The notes under the pieces were generated by a model. That model was not told the origin of the DNA and searched no databases. It saw only the letters and a program-made list of their open reading frames with translations. The position numbers were made by a program, and so were the translations under genes. A stretch of 64,000 nucleotides of DNA from Sambucus nigra (Eukaryota > Streptophyta > Magnoliopsida > Dipsacales > Adoxaceae): contig CASBWL010000422.1 of assembly GCA_949130495.1 (NCBI GenBank), positions 558,001-622,000 of the forward strand, in the 5' to 3' direction. Numbering within the stretch: the stretch's first letter is position 1; every line of letters begins with the position of its first letter. Below are positions 41,341 to 51,542 of the stretch, in pieces.

Positions 41341-43280
41341 TCATCCTTTAGATTTAGCAAGGGAGGAAGCATGTGAAAGTAAATGTGAATCAAAAACCCT
41401 GTTTTGCAAGGCAACCAAGTCGGATTTCCTAACCCAAATTAATGAAGAATGACTATCATGGGGTGTTGGAACTTTGACTACCACGGTTACTTTACTATGG
41501 GATTTTCTAGGAATTCGTTTAAGATCAAAACAAAATTTTCTAAGATGACCTTTTCGACCACAATAAGTACAAGTAAAAACAAGTCGAAAAGATTTACCCA
41601 AGGAGTGATCTCTAAATGCTTTCCTAGTAGATTCTCCTAAAATGTTGGTTTTGGCCTTAGGAGTAAATTCATTACAAGTATTGAAGCCTAAACCACAAGT
41701 GTCATTTTTAATTTGGACCATTCCTAATATTTTATCTAGTTTTTCCGAACGACACTCCAAATAAAATTTGACATTACTAGAGTCTTTTAATTTATTTTGC
41801 AATTCTAAAATGTTAGACTCTAGTAAAACATTTCGCTCTTCAAAAGCAAGAAGCTCCTTTTTCAAGGATTCCATTAAACCCCTAAGGCTATCTCTCTCGC
41901 CTTCTACATATTCAAGCTTCTCTTGAAGAGTCCTCTCACGTGTCCCAAGGTCTTCTATTAAAGCATTTTCATCAATGACCTTGACACTCTCTCTTAAACT
42001 AGCTTCTAACTTCAAATTAGCTCTTTTCAATTTAATAGATTCTTTATAAAGTTCTTGAAAATCATTTTGAAGTTCACTCACATTAACCTCCTCTTCATTT
42101 TCACTCTCTCTTTCTTCTCCACTCTCACTATCATAAAAACAAGTGAATCATAAACAATGACCTTGGAAGTGTCATGTGTTAAAGTTTCATCAATCGATGA
42201 GTTCTCACTATCACTCACATGACTAGCCATAAAAGCCACAAAATTAGGCTTAGTCGGGGAATCGGGTCCCTCTTCCTTATCACTATCACTAAGGGTTGCA
42301 TTATATGCAATGGGTCGTTTACCCTCTTTCCTTAGTTTAGTGGGGCACTCATAAGCCCTATGGCCATAACCTTCACAACCAAAACACTTATTAGACTCAT
42401 CCCTATCTAAATTTTCATTACTAGGTTTAGGGATCTTCTCGCCTTTATCATGCTTAGAATTTTCAAATTTCTTAAAATCATTTTTAAATTTATCTTTGTT
42501 AAATTTAAGAAATTTTCTAAATTTACGAGCAAACAAAGCCATGTCTTCCGAGTCACTATCACTCTCGCTCTCTACTACTTGTTTGACCTCTTTTCGGGCT
42601 TTTAAAGCAACACCCTTTTCGATTTTCTTTACAGTTTTAGAGGGAAACATATCTAGTTCATAGGTTTGTAAATCACCGACAAGCTCTTCTAATTTCGTAG
42701 AGGCTAAAGATGGTAAAGAATTTAAAACGGTCACTTTTGGAATAAATCTATCGGGTAGGGACCTTAAAATTTTCTTTACAACACGGTTGTCAGGTATTTT
42801 CTCTCCCAAATTAAATGATGAATTGACAATATCGGAAAGTCTAGCATAAAATTCATCAAAAGTTTCATTATCATTCATTTTGATAGTTTCAAATTGAGTG
42901 GTGAGGTTTTGGAGTTTCGAAGCTTTTACGACACTAGTTCCTTCATGAGTTAGTTGTAAAATATCCCAAGTTTCTTTAGCAGTTTCACACGTCATAATAC
43001 GTCAGAATTCATCCAGTGTGACAGTGCCAAACAAGGCATTCAAACCACGGGAATTGAAATTAGAAAGTTTAAACTCATTTTCAGTCCATCTATCGGCGGG
43101 TTTGGGAACACGTTCATTTTCAACTAAATAAGTTGGTGGGGACCACCCGTTAACAACAGACATCCAAACTCTCTTGTCGATAGATTTTAGTGCCGATTTC
43201 ATTCGCACTTTCCAATACGCGTAGTTTGAACCATCGAAAATAGGAAATTTTGAAAATGGGGAAAATTCCATTTTGGCCAA
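41341..43280 (-). pseudogene. SIRE-like copia Gag (frame broken twice)
   Basis: Three consecutive frames on the minus strand form one Gag: 43280-43002, 42995-42078, 42081-41341. First part: the copia Gag start FPIFDGSNYAYWKVRM. It ends with a TGA just before the second part. Second part: TAKETWDILQLTHEGT, the QFETIKMNDNETFDEF block and the zinc knuckle CFGCEGYGHRAYEC. A one-base shift near 42130-42145 moves coding to the third frame, which carries a Lys/Glu-rich coiled coil and a second knuckle CTYCGRKGHLRKFC. Two knuckles plus a long coiled coil are usual for SIRE Gag. Gag builds the particle that packages RNA. With two breaks it is probably not translated whole. Confidence 0.83.
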
Positions 43281-43336
43281 AAATTATTTAAGGATCTTTA
43301 ACGAAATAATTTATCGCTTTGGCTCTGATACCAATT

Positions 43337-44937
43337 TGTAAACGTGAAAGTGGATCCCCGGGTTTATTAATTTTCTCAATTAAAATTAACTTATAATTTC
43401 CTTTTATAAAACACGAGATGCGGAAGCGTTAGGATGGTTCAATAAAACAAACGAGTTACCAAATTTTAATTTCAATTTCAAATTAAACATCCAAGCCCTA
43501 GAATTTGCCTACGTCATAATTATCAATATTCCAACGTTAGGCCAAACCAATTTTAGTAAAAGACTTGAATTAAATAAACTTTACCCAATATTTAATTTAG
43601 CATCAAATTAAATTAAGTGTGAGAATTTAAACCAAATTTTATCTTGAATTATCCTAAGCATGCATTCTAGATTATTTATGTAAGATAAAATAAATCAATC
43701 ACACTAAACCGCGATGTACGAGGAAAAACCCAAGACGGGAAACAACCTCGGACGGCCCTAGTCACAAATCCACTAGATACGGTTTTACAAATACAAGATA
43801 AAAGACTTAAATCACACGACTCGATCCTTCTCAAGCCCCGACGCTTCTTCTTGTAGACACCTCTTCCTAGCGAATAACCTTGGAGCTCCACCGCGGTCTC
43901 GGAATCCATCGATAGGACTTTGTATGGTCACCGTCACCCGAACTAGGAGCCTTTCTCCAAGTGGGTAAATCAACATAAAAACACTTCTCCTTTCTCTATG
44001 GGATGTAGAAGCAAAACCCGAAACTTCTCTTCTTCAAATCGGTAGAGAAAAACCGGTGCCAAACTCCAAGCAATTGATATGTATATATGTGAACTTGGAT
44101 GAAATTATGGGTGTAAAAACTAGAGTGGTAAATGATTTTCTCATGAAAATTAACACTCAAAACTTGATCTTTTTCTCTTTTAGTTTTTTCTCTCTAAACA
44201 CTCTCTAAGAGTTAGTAGGACATGAAAAAGATGTCTTTGGAAAAAGGTTTCCCGCACATCATAAAGTCTGGAAAAAATCAGTTAAGAAACAAGTGGGAAA
44301 GTGGGTGAAAAACTGCTCAAAACTGTCAAAAATTGTTTTCGCCTGACATCTCGTTCGAACGACATTTCATCCGAACGACATTCTCATTCGAACAAGTCTT
44401 ATAACGTAGTTCCAGTATGAACTCGTTATAAACTCGTTGGAAATCTCGTTAGAACGACAATCTCGTTCGAACGACATTTCGAACGAAGTTCCAGTATGCC
44501 TTAATGGGAAGTCGTTGGTAATCTCGTTCGAACGACATCTGGTTCGAACGACATATCGAACGAACTTCCAGAAAGTTTGGAAAATTCGATTTTAGCCCAG
44601 AAAACGTTATAAACTTATTTTAAAGTTCTAATTAATTCTTTCTTAAATAAAACATGGATTTTATTAAACCTAACACCCAATAAAACTTGTTCCAAGCTCC
44701 TATATATATAATATTGCATTCATACCTTGGGAGCATGGAACCATAGTTGATGACGTAGAAACGAGGCACGCAATCCGGCATATTGATGAAGCTTTATACT
44801 CTTTGCCACTACGTTTTCAACAAACACTTCATAGGCTTGAGAATATTACAATTAAATACTATCCCATGAATAAATGTTTTTGTCCGGAATTGAGCCAAAA
44901 CTATATATGGACTCAATTGGAAATTTGTGTCCTTACA
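43337..44937 (-). repeat. Right (5') LTR of the gag-only copia element
   Basis: 1601 bp, partner of 37970-39572. The CGTTCGAACGA array is at about 44340-44575, with one unit fewer or more than in the left copy, so the array has changed since insertion. Confidence 0.92.
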
Positions 44938-44959
44938 CAAATAAAGTTGTCACGGATTT

Positions 44960-45162
44960 GTCACGGTCAATGACCGTGATAATTTTTTATTAAATGTCAC
45001 GAGTTTATCACGGTCCTTGATCATGACAAAACATGTCATGGTTAAGGACCGTGACATGATCGTAACAAGTCCGTGATAAAAAAAAGTTGTCACCCCCAGA
45101 ATTGTCACGGTCATTGACCTTGACAAGTCCAACTTGTTAAGGTTAATGACCGTGACAATTTG
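44960..45162. repeat. Right subterminal palindromes of the CACTA element
   Basis: Five units of the TGTCACGGTCA-type palindrome, the counterpart of 33173-33354. A sixth lies at about 37936 on the far side of the copia insert. Confidence 0.85.
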
Positions 45163-45182
45163 GCAGATTTGTTGTAGTGATT

Positions 45183-45535
45183 ATAAAAGAAAACAATGCA
45201 TAAATGAAGTAGGAGAGAAGAACTTACAAGAGGAAAATGTGTGAAAAAAGCACTGAAGATATGAAGAACAAGAAGGAAAGCCCTCAGTATACTCACAAAG
45301 ACGAAAATCTCAGAGTGCAAAATGACGGTTGGGGGTTGCTGGACCTCGTTTGAAACCTTATGCAGAATGATGGGGAACTGTTCTCAAAGAAGATTTTTGT
45401 CACTTCATATTACATCATGGACTAGCGTACCCTCATCAATTTAAAGACATTACAGATATTCCATACTAACCTCAACCATAAGTTCAAAATCCACTAGCCC
45501 AACAGGTCTCGACCAAAACATTTTAGGTGAAATTA
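45183..45535. other. Tat-2 sequence between CACTA and 3' LTR
   Basis: About 350 bp that in Tat-1 corresponds to the leader of the antisense gene and the polypurine tract. No clear polypurine tract survives. Confidence 0.55.
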
Positions 45536-45982
45536 TGGAGACTACATTTTTTTAATTAGGCCAATTTTTTAGATAGACGACCAACCCATAAGGATTACGT
45601 GACTGTCAAACCCAGCTTTAATGGATAATTGTATACGAGTATTTAACATGTGATTAAATACATCTTGATAAACTGAAATCAGTTACCAACAATTTCGGAG
45701 AGATATTCAAGGACACCTTATGATCTACACTCAAGCAGAGAGAGTTACGTATATCACTCAACTCCTTAAACACACCTATAAATGTAACGCCCTCACCCTG
45801 AGCTAAGGATAAAAAAAACTTTGTAACCTTTAGAGATACACTATTAAGAAAACTAGTAACCTCTCTCTGGACGTAGGCAATTTTCCAAACCACATTTATT
45901 GTGTGTTGTGCATGTGATAAATTTCATTTCATCTTTGATTGCTTTCTTGGAATTACTTATTATGACTATTTTTACACTCACA
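45536..45982 (+). repeat. Tat-2 3' LTR
   Basis: 447 bp homologous to 19288-19733 (for example GATTAAATACATCTTGATAA against GATTAAATTCTCCTTGATAA). Ends CACTCACA; the start is placed by alignment only. Confidence 0.75.
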
Positions 45983-46663
45983 ATATTTATTTTCAGATTT
46001 CTCCTAAACATCCCTAGATTCCATTCCATTTATTTTCAATCATGAAATTAATTTTTGACCCGGAATTATTATTAGAAAGTATGGATATGAATCAATAAAC
46101 AAATTATAATTAGTTTAGCAAGAAAATTCTAGCCTTAAACTGATGATGTGAGCGTCCTCTCTTGAATCTTGCTTTTCTCTTCCTCTCTTGTCTTGGTAAG
46201 TTCGTCTATATGGTGTGGGGCTTCTTGGGCAACTCTAATGTGTATGGCATGTGTGTTTAGGTTGGGTTATTAATGTAATTTAAACCTTAATCTCGTATTC
46301 CCCTTAAACCCCCACTTTTGATCCTCCAAACAAGCCCAAAATACTATACGGATTGGTACAAAATCTCCTTTACGAGTATACCTATCCCCCGAGACCAACT
46401 TAAGATGTTTAAAATGCCTAAATGAGTTACCAATTCACTCTGTAATGCACCCAAACGACGTCTACTACAATTTACACATTTTATTATTTACAGTTATGCC
46501 ATAATATTAATTCAAGTAACTGCAATTGAATTTACAACGAATATACACATTGGGCATAGATGAATCACATAATCATGCATATGAAATTCAAGCAATTTAT
46601 TCATGAAATTAATTTATTTACAATTTTACCAATTTAATTATTATAAAAACACGAGGTGTTATA
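45983..46663 (-). repeat. Tekay-like left LTR, piece 3 of 3
   Basis: Resumes the right-LTR alignment (CCTAGATTCCATTCCATTTA at 46013 and at about 53460) and ends GTGTTATA (GTGTTACA in the right LTR). A purine-rich tract on the minus strand (GGATGGGAGAA, 46664-46675) adjoins it, as expected for the polypurine tract. Confidence 0.85.
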
Positions 46664-46757
46664 TTCTCCCATCCTAATAATGAAATTCTATCCTCAAAAT
46701 TCAAAACGTACCTGGATAGAAGAGTTCCGGATACTTCTCTCACATGTCGTGCTGCCT

Positions 46758-49700
46758 CTACCATATCGACTCATCCTCATTGTGGTGTCTCCACTGCACG
46801 CATACTAAGGGAATAACCTTGGAATGAAGTCTACGCTCCTTAAGGTCGAGAATAACTACATGTCTCTCTTTGTAACTAGCATCAATCAAAATTTGTATCT
46901 CGCCAAGATCAATATGTGGATAAGATGCCACATCTCTAAGAAATCTCTGTAATGCTGAAATATAGAAAACATCATGGATCCTTTGCCAATGATCCGGTAA
47001 TTCTAATCGATACGCCACTGGTCCAATCTTCTCAATATTAGGGAATGATCCCACATACCCTGGAGCTAACTTCCCTTTCTTACCAAATTTCATCACTCCT
47101 TTTATGGAAGACACCTTGAATAGCACCCAACCGACTTCAAAATCTAAGTGCCTCATGTGTGCAACAACATAACTCCTCTATTTATCCTAAGCAATCCTAA
47201 TCCTATCCCGAATCATCTCCGCCTTCTCTAACGTATCCTTGATAAAATTTGGTTGGAGAAGCTTATTCTCTCCCACTTACAACCAATAAGATGGTCAACA
47301 ATAAGGCCTCCTATACAATGCATCAAAAGGGGCCACCCCAATAGTAAACTGGTAATTGTTATTGTAAGAAAACTCCAACAATGGTAAGTTTCTCCCAACT
47401 ACCTTTGAAGTCCATTATACACATCTGCAATATGTCCTCCAACATAAAATTTGTACTTTATGTCTGACCATTCATCTGTGGGTGATACGAGGTACTCAAC
47501 CTTAACTCCACCCCCAATGCCTGTTAGAAACTCCTCCAAAAGTGGGATACAAGCGCGTAGTCCCTATCAGACACAATATTGAGTGGTACACCATGAAACT
47601 TCACAATCTCTCTAAGAAAAATCTCCGCGTACTGCTTTGAAGTATAGTTTATCCGAACTGATAAAAAGTGAGCCACCTTTGACAAAAAGTCATTAATCAC
47701 CCAGATAGAATAGTGTCCCCATTGGGACGTAGGTAACCATCTAATAAATTATATAGAAATGCTTTCCCATTTCCATATCAGAATCTCAAGAGGGTGTAGA
47801 ACACCTGTTGATCGTTGATTGTCCACCTTCGCCAATTGGCATAAGGCAAGATTGGACATAAAAATTGGCTATGTTCTTCCTCATTCAGGACCACTAATAT
47901 TGGTGCCTCATGTCCAACTACATCTTATCCCCATCGGGATATACCAAAAAATGTGACCAATTTTCCTCTATCATAACTGCTCATCATAACTCTTCATCCC
48001 TTGGGACTACCAACCTGCCGTGGAAACTTAATCCTTTATTTGAACTAATTGAATAGTGCTCTGCCCCCTCTGACAATAACTACTTGACTTTATACTAGCA
48101 AAGATGATCTCTTGCCCATGCCTTCACAACCCGAATGATGATCTCGGGAGTGATGGTAAGGATAGTCATAAAAACACGTGATAACTCATCTTCAGTACGA
48201 AGCGAACTACACTTTGCCTTCCACATCATTGTTAACTTGACTGCCGACTTACAGATCAAGGAATCCATCACTACATTTGTCATTCTCGGATGATAGTGGA
48301 TATCAAACTCGTAGTATTTCATAGACTCAAGCCATCATCGCTGCCTCTTGTTTAACTCCCTCTTTATGAACAAATATTGTAAGCTTTTGTGGTCTATGAG
48401 CAACTGAAATTTCTACCCCAAGAGATAATGTCTCCAAATACGTAAAGTAAACACTATGACTGCTAACTCTAAATTATGAGCCGGGAAATTCCTCTCATGA
48501 GGCTTAATCTTTCAGTAAGCATAAGCCATTGACCTCTACTCCTGCATTAACACCCCTCCAAGTCATCTCAAGGATTCATAGTAAGGACCTATAGTCAATC
48601 CTTACATAAGGCAAAGCAAGTACATGAGCCTAAGTCAACCTGACCTTCAAATCTTCAAAAGCCTACTGACATGCATCATCCCAAAAAAATGGTACATCCT
48701 TCCATGTTAAATTCGTTAGGGGTCCGACTATCTTTGAGAACCTCAAAATGAATTAATGGTAGTACCCTACCAAACCCAGAAAATTGTGCAACTCCATAGG
48801 TTTAGTGGGTGGTCCGCACTCCATCACTATTGAAACCTTTCCTAGATGCACTAATATCCCTTAACAAGAGACAACGTTGACAAAAATTAATTCGAACTCA
48901 AAGAAAATCCGTATTTCTCAAACTTGGCATAAAGTTAATGGTTATGTAACATCTGTAAGACTATCTGCAAGTGTTGTGCATGTTCATCCATGGTTCAAGA
49001 AGAAATCAATATGTCATCTATGAACACGATGATAAACTGATCTAAAAATTCCCTAAACACCCTATTTATCAGGTTCATAAACATTCTCGGTGCGTTGGTC
49101 AAGGCAAAAGGCATAAGTAAGAACTCATATGATCCATATCTCATAAAAAATGATGTCTTTGTATCATCCTACTCTAGAATCCTCAACTGATGGTATTCAA
49201 TACTCAAATCAATCTTATAAAAATATGATGCACCCCTCAATTGGTCGAATGGAACATGAATATAGGGAAATGGGTAGTTATTCCATATAGTTACATTGTA
49301 CAACTCCATGCAATTAATGCAAAGTCCCAATAATTCATCCTTCTTCTTCATGAATAGAACATGATCACCCCTAGGTGAAGTACTCTAGTGAATCAATCCC
49401 CAATCCAATAACTGCTGAATATGATCTTTAAGGTCTATGATTTCTAAAGGAGCCATGCGATACGATGCAGATGTGATGGGACTCGTACCCAGAATCAAGT
49501 CAATCATAAACTCGATCTCCCTATGCAATGGTAACCCTAGAATCTATTGAAACACATGTGAAAACTCCATAATATCGGGATGGAGGCTAGTGAAATAACG
49601 ACCTTATCATAAGTTTCTTCCTCAGTGTACTACAAATGCGTGCTCGGACCTCCCCCTGGGTGCGTCATCGAAACCAAATATAGCTCTTACCCTAGAATGA

Positions 49701-51392
49701 TAAAGATTATGGACATCCCATAACAATCAACACAAGCAATGTAAGTAGCTATCTAATTAATATTTAGGATAACCGCATACTCAGAAATATCTAACACAAG
49801 TAGGTCTCTCATGAACCTAATTCTCCTAATGTCAATCCCTATACCACTACCCACGAAACATATATGTTCCCCTTTACCCACGAGTGAATCAATGTAAATC
49901 ACTATATCTTATGTGAAGTCTATCATACCCGGTGCATGGAAAAAACTAGTACTAACAAATGAATGTGATGCACCAGTGTCAAATAAAATGTCCCTACATG
50001 CCCAAAAATAGGGAACATACCCTACAATGCCTCTACTGGCACTGGTCCCTCTACGAGCGTGACTTGGTACACATGACCATACTGTAACTATGGATCTTTC
50101 CCTTGAGGTGGGGTAACTAGATCTTATAGTGATGACATTATAATCCTTTATGGGGTGGGCAATTACTGACGCTGCCCCTATGGGGCCTAATATCCACATT
50201 GTCCTCCTGACTCTTGTACCCCCAATTTCCCCAAGGGTACTTCTTCGCCAGGTACCCATTATTTCCAAAATGAAGAAATTTCCCTAAAATTGACTCCTAT
50301 CTAGGCATTAGCCCTGTTGGCCTCGAACCTGCTTCCATTAGGCTTTTTTGGTCCATCTTCTATTGGCTCTGGCCCTATTTTTTTCAATTATCAAAAACTA
50401 TGTGCCTCTTATACTGATCTCGTATCTGGGACCCCTTAAACTTCTAGACCCCATAATTACCATTCCCACTCGTCTAGTCCTGATAGATCAACATCTCTGA
50501 ACTGAATCTATTCTCCCCCTTACTTTTTTGACACGATCTATGATCCCAATAATGTAGCAAAATGATATTCACCATTTGAGTGTAGGTGGTAAAAGCTATA
50601 TTCCTTAATAAATATTTACTGATGTGCCAATCTTTCCCTAACACAAGGTTCTTCATTCTATTTTCTCCAGTGTTTACCCCATATTCTATAAATAAGGACA
50701 ATTCGGTAAAATCCTCGTCATACTCTGCTATAGTACGACCCTCCTACTTAGGGTCCATAAACTTCCTCCTTATCCCTGATTTCATGGTGGATGGGAAATA
50801 CTTTCCCTTAAACTTTACCAAGAACACATCAATAATTAACCGGTCTCGCTCATCCGGTGTGGTGAAAGACTCCCTCTATTGTAGGGCTACCTAGAACTCA
50901 TCAAAAGTTAATCGGACATGCTCATCCAGTGTGGTGAAAGACTCCTTCCATTGTAGGGCTGCTCATACTAGTAAAAATAATGCTAACATCAGCTTGTGCA
51001 CTGTATTGCACGTAACCATCCTCAAATGTTTCATAATGTCTTTCTTCCACCAACTCGCCACCAAAATATCTAGACTCCCAGAAAACTCTAGAGGGTGGCC
51101 TTTAGTGAAGGACTCCCTAACTCTCTCCCAAACTCAGCATTGTTATTGAACGAATAACACCATCTGTGTCAGGGTCAGTGGTCGTGGCAGTTTTTGTTGT
51201 GGCTAAAAGTGTTGTATCATGGAAACCATCACCATAGAGACTTACTGCGTCACTATCGTGGAAATGTCTGCCATAGTAACCATGGGTGGTACTGGTGGTG
51301 GTTGTGGGTGTGTCTACGTCTCCTGCTGAGCCCCATTCTCTCCAGCCTTGGTGGAAACACGTCATGGTCTACTGCGTCTACCATTTGCCATC
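46758..51392 (-). pseudogene. Tekay/Del-like Gag-Pol with chromodomain (many stops)
   Basis: On the minus strand, descending: gag remains about 51392-50280; protease DILFDTGASHSFVS at about 49993-49952; reverse transcriptase blocks [46 protein letters not shown] and VFIDDILIS (about 49320-49005, catalytic FIDD kept); RNase H with FDIHYHPRMTNVV near 48305; integrase about 48090-47160; and an open 132-codon C-terminus at 47156-46758. That end has VMKFGKKGKLAPGYVG, YRLELPDHWQRIHDVFYIS and the chromodomain-like VILDLKERRLHSKVIPLVCV ending in WRHHNEDESIW. The chromodomain places it in the Tekay/Del group. Dozens of stops and frame changes make it dead. Confidence 0.85.
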
Positions 51393-51528
51393 TAAAAGAA
51401 AATAAGATTCGTATTAGTAATAGATCGTAAAGAGTACAACGATTACTAATCAGATGCTCTACATATAAAAAATGCAACATAAAACGTAATGATCACAACA
51501 AAAATCCTAAGGACACTAGAACATGGAT

Positions 51529-51540
51529 GCTCTGGTACCA
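51529..51540 (-). other. Tekay-like primer-binding site
   Basis: Minus strand TGGTACCAGAGC, two bases from the right LTR. Initiator tRNA-Met sites normally read TGGTATCAGAGC, so there is one change. Confidence 0.85.
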
Positions 51541-51542
51541 AC

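Larger units (their letters stand above)
37970..44937 (-). mobile_element. Gag-only SIRE-like Ty1/copia element
   Basis: A minus-strand LTR element of 6968 bp. LTRs 37970-39572 and 43337-44937 (1603/1601 bp), TGTAA...TTACA, roughly 2-3 % different by eye. Perfect duplication CAAAT (37965-37969, 44938-44942). The primer-binding site TTGGTATCAGAGC (minus strand, 43321-43333) fits initiator tRNA-Met. A polypurine tract AAAGGGGGAGATT (minus) touches the other LTR at 39573. Only gag is present; protease, integrase and RT are absent, so mobilisation would need a related autonomous partner. Inserted into the right subterminal region of the CACTA element. Confidence 0.9.
33126..45179 (+). mobile_element. 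CACTA (En/Spm-type) DNA transposon, 12.05 kb with insert
   Basis: Left end CATTACACCAAAATGGG, right end (reverse complement) CACTACAACAAATCTGCC; about 21 of the first 30 positions agree. The 3-bp duplication ATT flanks it (33123-33125, 45180-45182). Subterminal zones carry palindromic repeats with core TCACGGTCATTGACCGTGA: five copies at 33173-33354, six on the right (one at about 37936, five at 44960-45162). Two gene remnants lie inside, a TNP2-type and a Transposase_24-type ORF, both incomplete, so it is non-autonomous. It sits in the antisense region of Tat-2 and is itself interrupted by a copia element at 37970-44937. Without that insert it is about 5.1 kb. Confidence 0.88.
19288..45982 (+). 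mobile_element. Tat-2: old degenerate Tat-lineage element carrying three insertions
   Basis: LTRs are about 19288-19733 and 45536-45982 (446/447 bp), clearly homologous but strongly diverged. After the 5' LTR a primer-binding site resembling that of Tat-1 is present. Internal order equals Tat-1: gag, protease, RT, RNase H, second RNase H, integrase, antisense block. It is interrupted by solo LTRs (20130-21386, 25189-28359) and a CACTA element (33126-45179). Stops and frameshifts occur throughout. Flanking bases ATAAC (19283-19287) and ATATT (45983-45987) match only 3/5. Boundaries of the 3' LTR start are uncertain by a few bases. Confidence 0.82.
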
